Below the pieces are notes generated by a model. The model saw nothing but the letters and a program-made list of their open reading frames with translations. It did no database searches and was not told the DNA's origin. DNA of 62,311 nucleotides, taken from the NCBI GenBank assembly GCA_002412925.1, contig DHVZ01000059.1, positions 67,623-129,933 on the forward strand, given 5' to 3'. Below, piece after piece: positions 42,361-51,262 of this stretch. Each line of letters opens with the position of its first letter. The stretch's first letter is position 1. This DNA comes from Anaerolineales bacterium UBA5195 (lineage in GTDB: Bacteria; Chloroflexota; Anaerolineae; Anaerolineales; Villigracilaceae). The translations under genes were made by a program, and so were the position numbers.

Positions 42361-43944
42361 ATGCAAAAACAACCAAACCGATTATGGATTACGGCCCTGC
42401 TGATTGGCTGGCTCTTCGACTTTCTGTTTTGGAAACACGCCCCCGGCATTTCTTTTGCCATCTATGCCGTCATTACCCTGGCTGGAGGCTTGATCCTGTT
42501 GTGGCTCGACGGCATCCGCCCGGCCGGGAAAACGCTCGTCCTGCTGCCGCTGGTCTTGTTCTTTGCCGCCATGACTTTCATCCGCATGGAACCGATGAGC
42601 GCTTTCCTGGCCCATGCTTTCACCCTGTTCCTGATGGCGGGTCTTGCCGTCACCTATCGCGGCGGTCAGTGGCTGCGCTACAGCCTGGCGGATTATTTTG
42701 CCCGCGGCCTCGATCTGTTTGGCAGCGCCGTCGCCCGCCCAGCGATGTTTGCAGCCGAGAGTCAGCATCTTAAACGGGAGGCAGGCGGGGAGGAGAAACG
42801 CCCCAACCAGGTCTGGCCGTTCGTGCGAGGTCTGCTGTTTGCCATTCCAGTTGTGGCATTTTTTGCCGCCTTGCTCTCATCTGCCGACCTGGTTTTTGCC
42901 CAGGCGTTGGGTGATCTGGTCAAACTTTTCAGACTTGAGAACCTGCCCGAATATATTTTTCGGATGATATACATCGTTGCCCTGGCCTATCTCCTGGCCG
43001 GAATTTACCTGCACGCCGCCCAGCGTTCGGGTGATGAGAAGTTGCTCGGTCTCGAAAAACCTGTCGTGCCGCGTTTCTTGGGGTTTACCGAGGCCTCGAT
43101 GGTGCTGGGAAGCGTGGTGTTGTTGTTTGCCGTGTTTGTCGCCATTCAGTTCCGCTATTTTTTTGGCGGCCAGGCCAACATCCAGATTGATGGCTATACT
43201 TTTGCCGAATATGCCCGGCGCGGGTTTGGTGAACTGGTCACGGTGGCGTTTTTTGCCCTGCTGTTGTTCCTGGGCCTGAGCACGATCACCCGGCGTGAAA
43301 CCACGGGCCAGCAAAAGACCTTCTCTGCCCTGGGTATCGCGCTGGTGACGTTGGTGGCTATCATGCTGGTCTCGGCTTACCAACGCCTGGTCTTGTATGA
43401 GACAGCCTACGGTTTTACCCGCCTGCGCACGTATACGCACGTCTTCATGGTTTGGGTGGCTGTCTTGCTGGCCTGTGTGGTGGCGCTCGACTTATTGAAA
43501 CGCCAGCGCGCTTTTGCCGCCGCTGCCTTGCTGGCCTCGCTCGGTTTTGGGCTTTCGCTGACCCTGCTTAACGTGGATGCGTTTATCTTCGAGAGGAATG
43601 TCCTGCGTTTTGAACAGGGACAGGATTTGGATATCGGCTATCTGGCTTCTCTTTCCACTGACGCCGTTCCCGCCATGGTGACCCTGTACCAGTCCCAAGC
43701 GGTAAGCGCCACCACCCGTGACCACATCGGCGCGGCGCTGGCTTGTCTTCAAGCTCAGGCCGATTCCCGTGGTGATGATAGCTCGTGGCAATCTTTCCAC
43801 CTGTCTCAATCCCGGGCGGAGACTTCCTTGCGGCTGGTGGCGGATAATCTGAGAACCTACACAGTTGAGAACAAGAGCTGGCCAGTGACGGTCAAGACAC
43901 CGCTGGGAGAGAAATTCGATTGTTCGAGTGAAATATACGATTAG
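42361..43944 (+). CDS. DUF4173 polytopic membrane protein
   Basis: 527 aa with about twelve TM helices, the first at residues 8-45. It has the DUF4173 pattern: LDGIRPAGKTLVLLPLVLFFAA near 50, PVVAFFAALLSSADLVFA near 165, IQIDGYTFAEYARRGFGELV near 275, and YGFTRLRTYTHVFMVW near 345. The C-terminal 110 residues are extracytoplasmic and rich in Ala, Ser and Asp. The family's function is not established. RBS AGGAGG, 7 nt upstream. A TATAAT lies at 42268-42273 with no clear -35. The stop codon is inside the terminator hairpin. Confidence 0.82.
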   Translation: MQKQPNRLWITALLIGWLFDFLFWKHAPGISFAIYAVITLAGGLILLWLDGIRPAGKTLVLLPLVLFFAAMTFIRMEPMSAFLAHAFTLFLMAGLAVTYRGGQWLRYSLADYFARGLDLFGSAVARPAMFAAESQHLKREAGGEEKRPNQVWPFVRGLLFAIPVVAFFAALLSSADLVFAQALGDLVKLFRLENLPEYIFRMIYIVALAYLLAGIYLHAAQRSGDEKLLGLEKPVVPRFLGFTEASMVLGSVVLLFAVFVAIQFRYFFGGQANIQIDGYTFAEYARRGFGELVTVAFFALLLFLGLSTITRRETTGQQKTFSALGIALVTLVAIMLVSAYQRLVLYETAYGFTRLRTYTHVFMVWVAVLLACVVALDLLKRQRAFAAAALLASLGFGLSLTLLNVDAFIFERNVLRFEQGQDLDIGYLASLSTDAVPAMVTLYQSQAVSATTRDHIGAALACLQAQADSRGDDSSWQSFHLSQSRAETSLRLVADNLRTYTVENKSWPVTVKTPLGEKFDCSSEIYD

Positions 43945-43980
43945 AAAACAGGAGCGCGGGTGACCGCGCTCCTGTTTTCT
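43943..43980. terminator. Strong bidirectional terminator
   Basis: Perfect 17-bp arms with a 4-nt GTGA loop, overlapping the DUF4173 stop codon. A- and T-rich ends allow use on both strands; the response regulator gene on the minus strand ends at 44004. Confidence 0.9.
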
Positions 43981-44003
43981 AATTTGTTTGCCGGTGGCAG
44001 CAG

Positions 44004-44381
44004 TTATTCTGTTGAGGCCGAACTCAGGCGGGCTGTCAGGTCGCGGAGCTGCCCGAACGTAATCGGTTTGATCAGTACAAAATCGGCAGTGTCGCGCACA
44101 TGTTCTGCCATGACGGCATCGGCAGTTGTGACGACCACATTTGTCAAGGCCAGCCGTTTTTCGGCTCGAATGAACTTCAAAATATCGAGGCCAGAAACCC
44201 CGGGCAGGTGCATATCCAGGCTGACTACTTCGGGGGTAACCACTTTCAACCGTTCCATTGCCAATTGCCCATTCCGAATGGTCTCTGTCTGGAAACCGGC
44301 CGCGTTAAGCGCTTCTGAGAAAATGACGGATAAGTCCTCATCATCTTCGATAATCAAGGCAATCGGTTTTTCGGAGTTCAT
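44004..44381 (-). CDS. CheY-like response regulator
   Basis: 125 aa receiver domain: acidic pair D13/D14 in IIEDDEDL, phosphoacceptor Asp56 in SLDMHLPGVSGLD, Lys near residue 105 in LIKPITFGQ. No output domain. The start codon overlaps the kinase stop (ATGA at 44381-44378), so the pair is translationally coupled and the regulator is the kinase's cognate receiver. Downstream target unknown. Confidence 0.92.
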   Translation of the reverse strand: MNSEKPIALIIEDDEDLSVIFSEALNAAGFQTETIRNGQLAMERLKVVTPEVVSLDMHLPGVSGLDILKFIRAEKRLALTNVVVTTADAVMAEHVRDTADFVLIKPITFGQLRDLTARLSSASTE

Positions 44382-46075
44382 TTTGACTTTCCTTTCTGTG
44401 CTGGCTCAAAAGGCAGGACCACTGTAAAGGTGCTTCCCTGCCCGACGATGCTTTTTAAGAAAATGCGACCTCCCATCAGGTCAATCAGGCGTTTGACGAT
44501 GGACAAGCCCAGGCCGATCCCGCCATGAGAACGGGTGGCGGTTTTATCCACCTGGCGGAAGGGGTCAAAGATGTACCTTTGGTCTTCGGGTGCAATCCCG
44601 GGGCCGGTATCAATCACATCAAAGGCCCAGTATTCATCTGCAACCCTGTAAAGATTAACATGGATACTGCCCTGGTCGGTGAACTTTGCCGCATTATTGA
44701 CCAAGTTTACCATGACCTGCTGAATTCTTTCGGGGTCTCCCTGCATTTCTTCTGGCATTTCTGGCGCAATCGAGGAAACCAGTGCGAGTCCCTTGTCGTT
44801 TGCGATTTTATCCATGACGCTGTGCAGGTTTTCTGTGAGCATCTGGGGGGTGAAGCTGCTGATATTCAGGTTCAAATACCCCGCTTCGATTTGCGCTTTA
44901 TCCAGCAGGTCACTGACGATATCCAGCAGGCGGCGCGAATTGTTCAGGATGCGGTCGGCAGCATTGGCCTGCTTGTCGTTCATTGGGCCATAAAAAGCAT
45001 CGCGCAGCATCTCAGAATAGCCCAGGATGGCATTCAGCGGGGTACGCAGCTCGTGCGAGACCATGGCGACAAAGGAATTTTTCATTTCCTCCACTTCAGC
45101 CTCGCGCGTGAAATCACGGAAAACGGCTACGTTGCCGATGAATTTATTCTGTATATCCCGAACTGCTGCGGCGCTGACCGAGAGTGTTTTTCGCCCCCAG
45201 CGGATGCGCACTGGAATGGTGCTTGAACCGGTTGCGCTTACCATCTCGAGCAATGTATCGCGGTCCTCATTGATTACTTCAGACGACTGAAAAACTTCTT
45301 CAGAACTATGGGCTATGATCCGGTCAAGATTGGTGTTGATCAAGCTGCTGAGGGCCGGGTTGGCCAGGATGGCTTTGCCGGCGGCATCGAAAACGACCAC
45401 CCCGTCGGCAATCCCCTGTAGAATTGCCTGCCGTTGGCTGGCCTGTTCTGATTCGCGGGAAAGGGATTCGGAAAGCTCACGCGTGCGATCTGCCACGCGC
45501 AGGTCAAGTTCCACATTGATGAGACGCAGTTCGCGCAGGGTATCTTCGAGACTGCGCGCGGAAAGCCAGGAGATGAGCGCAATCGCAAAAAAGCTAATGA
45601 TGCCAACCAGGTTGGGTAGGATTGAAACACTCGCAGCCAGCAAAATTATTACCAAGCCGCACAACCCGGCAAAGATGAAACTGGCGTACGAGCGCAATAA
45701 AACGCTGGCCATGATGATTGGCAGGGCCATGAAAACCAGGGTGCGCCCATTGGTAACTTCTTGCGGGGTATCGCTGAAAGCTAACAACGTTGTAATAAAA
45801 AGCAAAAAAAGTGAACTGGCCAGCGTGCCTGACCAGCTACGATTGATCACAAAAATAACGATCCCGCCAACCAGGAAAGTCCCAATTGCTAATGAGAGAA
45901 TTTCAGCTTCGACGAGATCCAGGGAACCAGAAATTGTCAGGGAGACAACGATAACGAATCCGATAAAAGCCAGGAGGATAAGCCCAGCCAATAGGATGTT
46001 GAGCAATTTTCGGCGACGGGCATCGTCGGGGTCGGTCGTGGAAATAGTTAAAAGCTGGCGCAGAAACATGGGCAT
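44378..46075 (-). CDS. Membrane-bound PAS sensor histidine kinase
   Basis: 565 aa. About five or six TM helices in the first 170 residues, then a coiled coil (175-215), a PAS domain (about 216-325, ILQGIADGVVVFDAAGKAIL), HisKA with NSFVAMVSHELRTPL (His341), and HATPase_c with MVNLVNNAAKFTDQG, DTGPGIAPEDQ and GGIGLGLSIVKRL. All ATP-lid motifs are present. The membrane part has no recognised ligand domain. Start ATG 46075 follows AAGGAAAG at 10 nt; ATG 46069 is an alternative. It is not clearly linked to the diterpenoid genes 205 bp upstream on the same strand, but read-through from them is possible. Confidence 0.9.
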   Translation of the reverse strand: MPMFLRQLLTISTTDPDDARRRKLLNILLAGLILLAFIGFVIVVSLTISGSLDLVEAEILSLAIGTFLVGGIVIFVINRSWSGTLASSLFLLFITTLLAFSDTPQEVTNGRTLVFMALPIIMASVLLRSYASFIFAGLCGLVIILLAASVSILPNLVGIISFFAIALISWLSARSLEDTLRELRLINVELDLRVADRTRELSESLSRESEQASQRQAILQGIADGVVVFDAAGKAILANPALSSLINTNLDRIIAHSSEEVFQSSEVINEDRDTLLEMVSATGSSTIPVRIRWGRKTLSVSAAAVRDIQNKFIGNVAVFRDFTREAEVEEMKNSFVAMVSHELRTPLNAILGYSEMLRDAFYGPMNDKQANAADRILNNSRRLLDIVSDLLDKAQIEAGYLNLNISSFTPQMLTENLHSVMDKIANDKGLALVSSIAPEMPEEMQGDPERIQQVMVNLVNNAAKFTDQGSIHVNLYRVADEYWAFDVIDTGPGIAPEDQRYIFDPFRQVDKTATRSHGGIGLGLSIVKRLIDLMGGRIFLKSIVGQGSTFTVVLPFEPAQKGKSK

Positions 46076-46181
46076 TGCAGTTCTTTCCTTTTGATCAGGC
46101 TTGCATCGATAACAGGTGTGTTTTTTGGGACTCCATCAGATTGCTGTCCAACTCCATATTTATAACTCACCTTACGCAGAA

Positions 46182-46234
46182 CGTCCCGAAGGTTCCTTTG
46201 AAATACCTTGTTCTCTAATCAAACCTTCGGGACG
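46182..46234. terminator. 13-bp inverted repeat after the diterpenoid operon
   Basis: Arms CGTCCCGAAGGTT (46182-46194) and AACCTTCGGGACG (46222-46234) are perfect, with a 27-nt loop and no long T-run. It lies between the terpene cyclase stop (46280) and the kinase start (46075), and may be a weak terminator or an intergenic repeat. Confidence 0.5.
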
Positions 46235-46279
46235 GAGCGAAACATCAATTACTAATATTTTATACCCGTATTGTTAATT

Positions 46280-47770
46280 TCAGGCCGTTTCTACCAGCTT
46301 TAACGCGCTCAAAATCGCCGAACGGACAATCAGATCGGGGGAATAGAGACATTTCCCCGGCCAAAGCGGGGGGTATGCAGCATCCTCGTGATCCAGCAGC
46401 CAGGTTTTTCCCCTTTGAAGCACATCTCCCGGCAGGATATGGCCACTGCGCTGCCAGAGAGATAATGCTTGCAGGCAGTAAGCGGTTTCTTCTGCAGTGG
46501 GAAGCCCCGGGAAAAATCCCCAGGCTCCATTGCGGAGCTGCGACTCAAGGATCCAATCCACAGCTGTCCTGGCTAAATCATCCGCATAACCGCTGCAGGC
46601 AATGACTGCATGGGTGGTGGCGTAGTAGGGCGAAGCGTGCCATTTATCGAACCAAAATGTCCTGTCGATTTGGGCGTTTTGCAAGAAGCGGATGATTTTC
46701 TGTACCGACGGATGCCCAACCTCCAGCCCTGCCTGACGCAGCGCTCCCAGCATGTGGAAGTTGACGCTGATGGAAGGATTGGCCTCGAAGGTAAAGCAAC
46801 GAAAATGGTCCTCTTCTTCATAGCTCAGGACTGCCTCCAAATCCACTTTGTAACCAAAGCGGGAGAGCAATTCATAAGTGATACAAGTATCGTCACCGTC
46901 TTTGGGCGCAAAATCGACCGAGAAACTGACCCCTTCGCCGGGCTGCCAGGCTGCAGCCAGGTAATCAAGGTGAGGTCGAAAGACTTTCATGACATCGCTG
47001 TCAAACGGTGCGGCCAGGGCTAGATTCCAGAGCACCCAGGCACGTTCGTAAATATCGAAGGGTGAAAGATAGGGGGCGCCATCATCCACGATGACGTTAC
47101 GCAGATACTCGAGAGCTTTTGCATCTCCCGGGCGCACCTGGATGGCGAAGTAGGCTGTGGCCGCCGGGTTGCTGGCAATCGAACCGTTCCTTTCTTGCAA
47201 GTTGTCAATGTCCAGTAAGTGCATTGCGTCAGGGCCGGCCATTTCAGCCGAGTGTGCCATTGTGACCTGGCGGCTGATCATTTTTCCCTGCAACATGGCG
47301 GTTTTCAAGGCTCGTTTTTTACTGAGCCGTCCAAGGATATGATTATCCTGGCTTTGAATGATACCGAGAGACTGGGCTTCCGTTAACAGGGTGGGGATGA
47401 TCATTTCGAAACCGACGGTTGATCCGCCAGGGTCCGCCATCAAACCCCTGGTTGCGCCGCTGGTCAGCCTTTCCAACGCAGCTTTTCCCTTTTCCATTTG
47501 GATGCGGTCGCGGTCGCGTTTGCCGTGCTTGTACAGGGCAATGATCGCTGCAAGTGTGCAGATCACCCGGTCGTGATAATACAAGAATTCTGAAGCGCCC
47601 CAGGAACCATCCGGCAATTGATTTCTACAGAGCCAGTCCAACGCCCGGTTGCTGATGAACTGGTCGATTTCGCCCAGGCGGGCAATCCAGGCGGTATCAT
47701 AGGCAGTATTGCTCATCCGGCCAGGGCCGGTTTCTCTCAGTAATTGGCAGATGCTCTCACTCAAAGTCAT
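46280..47770 (-). CDS. Class II diterpene cyclase (Rv3377c-like; halimadienyl/kolavenyl diphosphate synthase family)
   Basis: 496 aa. The N-terminal NTAYDTAWIARL (residues 21-32) matches the SxYDTAWVA-like block of labdane-related cyclases. The catalytic acid motif DXDD is DGDDT (291-295). QW-type repeats are seen as PDGSWGASEF (53-62) and NGAWGFFPG with TAEETAYCLQAL near residue 440. There is no DDXXD or NSE motif, so it is not a class I synthase. It should cyclise geranylgeranyl diphosphate by protonation to a bicyclic diphosphate with halimane or clerodane skeleton. Length matches Rv3377c (about 500 aa). RBS GGAG, 9 nt upstream. It lies 40 bp after the Rv3378c-like gene. The exact product cannot be read from the sequence. 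Confidence 0.9.
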   Translation of the reverse strand: MTLSESICQLLRETGPGRMSNTAYDTAWIARLGEIDQFISNRALDWLCRNQLPDGSWGASEFLYYHDRVICTLAAIIALYKHGKRDRDRIQMEKGKAALERLTSGATRGLMADPGGSTVGFEMIIPTLLTEAQSLGIIQSQDNHILGRLSKKRALKTAMLQGKMISRQVTMAHSAEMAGPDAMHLLDIDNLQERNGSIASNPAATAYFAIQVRPGDAKALEYLRNVIVDDGAPYLSPFDIYERAWVLWNLALAAPFDSDVMKVFRPHLDYLAAAWQPGEGVSFSVDFAPKDGDDTCITYELLSRFGYKVDLEAVLSYEEEDHFRCFTFEANPSISVNFHMLGALRQAGLEVGHPSVQKIIRFLQNAQIDRTFWFDKWHASPYYATTHAVIACSGYADDLARTAVDWILESQLRNGAWGFFPGLPTAEETAYCLQALSLWQRSGHILPGDVLQRGKTWLLDHEDAAYPPLWPGKCLYSPDLIVRSAILSALKLVETA

Positions 47771-47810
47771 AGCTTAATCTCCAAAATGTCCTACCCAGAT
47801 GCCAAACCTT

Positions 47811-48740
47811 TCATTCTGTTTCAGGCGGCAGACTCGCCTGGGGCAATGAATACCAGATGCCGCCGCGCATTTCGCCAATCCCGTATGTCGCTTCGCGGTT
47901 CTGTTGATAGTAGGCGCGCATGGCTTCGAAATCGCGCTCCGGCATGCTCATGTAATCCGGGTCCTGGACAGGGCGCAGGTAAAGATGGTCATAGAGGATA
48001 TTTCGCAGTTGCCGATCGTTCAGGTACAAAGAGGGCGCAATGGTGAAATAGAGACTTTCTTCGCCCCACCCCAGCAAGGGATAGTCGAAAACATTAAATT
48101 TCTCGAAACCGATAAAAAGATTGGCTTTCTCGATGTATTCCCCATAATAAAGTTCAATCAGTTCGCGCCGGGTCGGCAGACGCCTCGTGTTCTGGTGGTG
48201 CTGTACGGTGAGTTCGGCAATTGATTCGGTGGCATCGCTGGCAAAGACACCATAAAACAGCCGGTAATGGTCATGATGAGCCGTGTGATCACTGATACGG
48301 TCGAACATGTCAGCCAGATAGGCGTAAGGCGTCCCGGCCAATTCCTTGTGGTAATCGCCATAAAAATGGACGCGCACCTGGTAATTCTCGTAAAACGATA
48401 AGAAATCGGGGTGTAGGGCGAGCCGCGACATGCCATCGATGGCCATCTTGATATACTCGTCGCCCCGGTTGAGCAATTCTCCGCCAAAAATGGGGGTTAC
48501 CAGGGTCTCGATTCCGTGCGCAAAGCATAATTGATAGATTTCGATGTGTTTTTTCGTGGTGATATCAAGATAAGCCTTGACCGGGTCGTCTTGAATGGAA
48601 TCCCCATGTTCCAACAGGAACCAGCGGCGGGTGCCGTTGATCGGGAAGACGCAGACCTGCGGCCCGGCGGTGGCGCGGACAATTTTTGCCACTTCCTCGG
48701 CGGATAAATTTAGAAACTGCTCACGATCCAAATGTTGCAT
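47811..48740 (-). CDS. Diterpenoid synthase homologous to tuberculosinol synthase Rv3378c
   Basis: 309 aa. Strong similarity along the whole length to my memory of Rv3378c: NGTRRWFLLE (residues 35-44), HGIETLVTPIFGGELLNRGD, FYGDYHKEL, PTRRELIELYYGEY, FIGFEKFNVFDYPLL, ESLYFTIAPS, and LRNILYDHLYLR. This family has a cis-prenyltransferase-like fold and converts the bicyclic diphosphate from the class II cyclase to a diterpene alcohol (tuberculosinol or isotuberculosinol in M. tuberculosis) or couples it to an acceptor. At the position of Asp34 of Rv3378c this protein has Asn35 (PING instead of PFDG; codon AAC). The start at 48740 has only a weak GGGA upstream. First gene of the two-gene operon. 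Confidence 0.9.
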   Translation of the reverse strand: MQHLDREQFLNLSAEEVAKIVRATAGPQVCVFPINGTRRWFLLEHGDSIQDDPVKAYLDITTKKHIEIYQLCFAHGIETLVTPIFGGELLNRGDEYIKMAIDGMSRLALHPDFLSFYENYQVRVHFYGDYHKELAGTPYAYLADMFDRISDHTAHHDHYRLFYGVFASDATESIAELTVQHHQNTRRLPTRRELIELYYGEYIEKANLFIGFEKFNVFDYPLLGWGEESLYFTIAPSLYLNDRQLRNILYDHLYLRPVQDPDYMSMPERDFEAMRAYYQQNREATYGIGEMRGGIWYSLPQASLPPETE

Positions 48741-48794
48741 GTCTGTTTTCCCGTCCGTTGTCTTTATGATGATGACCGGGGGCGTATTCTCGCG

Positions 48795-48853
48795 CTAAAA
48801 AGCTATTTTGCAGGGCTGCCATCGGGAGAATGTCACTAAAATCTATTTTACAG
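48795..48853 (-). repeat. Two direct repeats upstream of the diterpenoid operon
   Basis: Near-identical elements at 48795-48813 and 48836-48853 (CTAAAA, then CTATTTT, then CAG on the plus strand) begin 41 bp apart, about four helical turns. Each has partial dyad symmetry (AAAA/TTTT). They lie 55-113 bp upstream of the start codon at 48740 and could be activator or repressor sites. Confidence 0.5.
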
Positions 48854-48925
48854 GAGCATCGTGAGCCAGGTTTATTTTGATTCAGGGTTTGCAAAGTTGT
48901 AAGGAAAAGCCGGGTAACGCTCACG

Positions 48926-51253
48926 CTATTCCTGGCGCAAAATTTTGACAATAAACTGGCGGGCGGCCCAACGCGCCGGGATGTAGCTCCCCAGAATACT
49001 GACAAAGATGATGAAGGGAATCAAGGCCATGGCCCGAACAGGGTTCAAGGAAATGCTGATGCTTCCAAAACCAAAGGCGTTGGAAAGCAGGCTCATCAGG
49101 TTTTGGGTCATAAGCCATCCCACAGGCAGGCCAATGAAGACAGCCAGGGTTCCCAGGCTGGCCGCTGTGAGATTGAACATTTGCACGATTTGGGCTGGGG
49201 TCATGCCCACCGTTTTGAGAATGCCAATCACGCGCAATTTCTCCTGGGCCGCCAGCAGGGACATGATCAGCACATTGACGATGGCGATGGCAATCAGGAT
49301 GCCTGCCAGCGCGAAAATAGCCAATTGTAAGTAAATAACCGATTCGGGGATGGCTTCTCCGACCGTGACGAGGCTCAAGCCGGACTTTTTTTGCGGGGCC
49401 AGGAAATTACGGATGGCTGGGATATCTGCCTCCGGACTCAGCTTCAAGTAATAGGTGTTGGGATGATTGGCTTTGACCAGCCGGTTTACACTGGATAAAT
49501 TGACCATCAAGCGCTGCCCGGCATCGGCTGGCTCAGGGTAGACACCCACGATGACCCAGAGGGTCATCGGCCCATCCTTTTCTTCAAGATTGACACTGAG
49601 CGTGTCGCCGACGCCCAACCCAAGCCAATCGAGCAGGCCCTTCCCGGCGATGGCCTCATTGGTCCCGGGTTGGAAAAAACGCCCTTCGATGATTTGGAAG
49701 GGGAAGGAATCCAGATCGCCTTCGATTGCGCGGACTTTAAAAGTTTTTTCATCCGAGGCCCAGGCCTTGATCTGGGTTTCGCCGTAAAAGGCCTCCACCC
49801 CCGGGGCCTTGGTCAGCAGCCGCTGGCTGAGATTGTCGCTGACCTGCTGGCGGGTTACAACCGCATCGTAGACAATGCCCAGCAGAGCGGGGTTTTCCCT
49901 GAAAGCCTGGATGGTGTCAGTCAGCGCCAGCCCGAAGACGATCCCGATCACCCCCAGCGTCAGGTTCAAACCGGTCAGAAACGAACGCAGCGGTCTGACG
50001 AAGATATCGTTCAAGCCCAAGACCAGCACCACCGGCGCGCCGAGGTACTCGGCCAGCCTTGCGCCCCAGAACATTTTTTTTGTGGGCGCTTCTGCGCCAA
50101 TTGCGATGGATTTGATGATATTGGCTCGCGCTCCACGGGCGGCTGCGCTCAGGGCAGACAGCATGGTTGCGCCGGGAATAATCCCAAAGACAATCAGCAA
50201 CAGGGTTGGGCTGAAGGAGGGCGTGAAGGTGGTATTGAGCGAGGCGGTGACAGCCTGCATGGGTACCGGAGCCAATTCCAGGCCGAGCAAAAACCCGAAA
50301 GTAGTTCCAATCAGGCCCAAGACACTGTACTGTCCCACATAAACCAGCAGGATCTGTCCACTGGTGAAACCGAGCGCCTTCAGGATGCCGATTTGCTTGA
50401 TTTGTGAAAGGATGCTGGAACTGACGACGCTGATGATAATCAAGCCGGTTGCCAGGATGGCGAATAAGCTGAAGGCGCTTAAAAAGATGGAGGCCAGTTG
50501 CCCTTCGAAAAGCGCCGATTCTTTGACATCACGCCAGTCGGTATGTGATTTGACCAGCTCCAGGCTGCGCATCGATTTGACCTCAGCCAGCACATCGTCC
50601 ACGGCTTCCGGGTCAGATAACCTCAATCCCAGAGACCAGCTCCATGTGTCTTTATCGGGGAATAAACTGCGCAGGGTTTCTTCGCTGACGTACAGGTAGG
50701 GCGATTGGTCGATACGATAGGTGTCATACATCGCATCATAGGCGAGTCCGACGACAGGCAGGCTGACATCGATTCCATCTGAGCGGGTGATAACCACTTT
50801 CTCCCCCACGGCCAATTTGTAAGCAGTTCGCATGTATTTCTCAGCCACGACCTCCCTGGCCCTGGGAAGAAAACTTCGCCCCTCCAAAAAATATAAACGA
50901 TGAACCTCGGGCTGTTTCAATGGCGCCACCCTGAGCGTGACCCAGGCCTGGGTATCATCGAAGCGAACCTGGGTCAAATATCCATATTGCAGCCCGGTGC
51001 TGTTGGCAACCCCTGGCAAGGCTTCTATCCGGCGGAGATCGGCGGTGTTGACCAGCCCGGGCTTGAAATACAGCCACAGGTGAGCGCCATTCACCTGTTC
51101 AAAGAGCCGATCGTAGGGCGCTCCCAGGTTCATCAAGGTGGAGATCGCCAGAGTCAGTAAGGTGGCGGCTACGGTGATTGTACAAATAATTAAAAATGAA
51201 ATTATCTGATGGTGGAGCAAATCTGCTTGAATCTTTTGCCAGACCGCTTTCAT
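48926..51253 (-). CDS. FtsX/MacB-fold ABC transporter permease
   Basis: 775 aa with two membrane halves. A TM helix at about residues 20-40 is followed by an extracytoplasmic domain, three TM helices (about 260-395) ending SIAIGAEAPTKKMFWGARL, then a second TM helix (about 410-440), core domain (about 450-640) and three terminal TM helices (about 645-765). FtsX-type signatures include LQLAIFALAGILIAIAIVNVL and VIGILKTVGMTPAQIVQMF. Its start is 9 bp after the ATPase stop. Expected to work with the ATPase 51263-51991 as an exporter or lipoprotein/cell-wall-linked transporter. No adaptor gene is present, unlike the cluster at the left end. Substrate unknown. Confidence 0.88.
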   Translation of the reverse strand: MKAVWQKIQADLLHHQIISFLIICTITVAATLLTLAISTLMNLGAPYDRLFEQVNGAHLWLYFKPGLVNTADLRRIEALPGVANSTGLQYGYLTQVRFDDTQAWVTLRVAPLKQPEVHRLYFLEGRSFLPRAREVVAEKYMRTAYKLAVGEKVVITRSDGIDVSLPVVGLAYDAMYDTYRIDQSPYLYVSEETLRSLFPDKDTWSWSLGLRLSDPEAVDDVLAEVKSMRSLELVKSHTDWRDVKESALFEGQLASIFLSAFSLFAILATGLIIISVVSSSILSQIKQIGILKALGFTSGQILLVYVGQYSVLGLIGTTFGFLLGLELAPVPMQAVTASLNTTFTPSFSPTLLLIVFGIIPGATMLSALSAAARGARANIIKSIAIGAEAPTKKMFWGARLAEYLGAPVVLVLGLNDIFVRPLRSFLTGLNLTLGVIGIVFGLALTDTIQAFRENPALLGIVYDAVVTRQQVSDNLSQRLLTKAPGVEAFYGETQIKAWASDEKTFKVRAIEGDLDSFPFQIIEGRFFQPGTNEAIAGKGLLDWLGLGVGDTLSVNLEEKDGPMTLWVIVGVYPEPADAGQRLMVNLSSVNRLVKANHPNTYYLKLSPEADIPAIRNFLAPQKKSGLSLVTVGEAIPESVIYLQLAIFALAGILIAIAIVNVLIMSLLAAQEKLRVIGILKTVGMTPAQIVQMFNLTAASLGTLAVFIGLPVGWLMTQNLMSLLSNAFGFGSISISLNPVRAMALIPFIIFVSILGSYIPARWAARQFIVKILRQE

Positions 51254-51262
51254 GGGTTCTGG

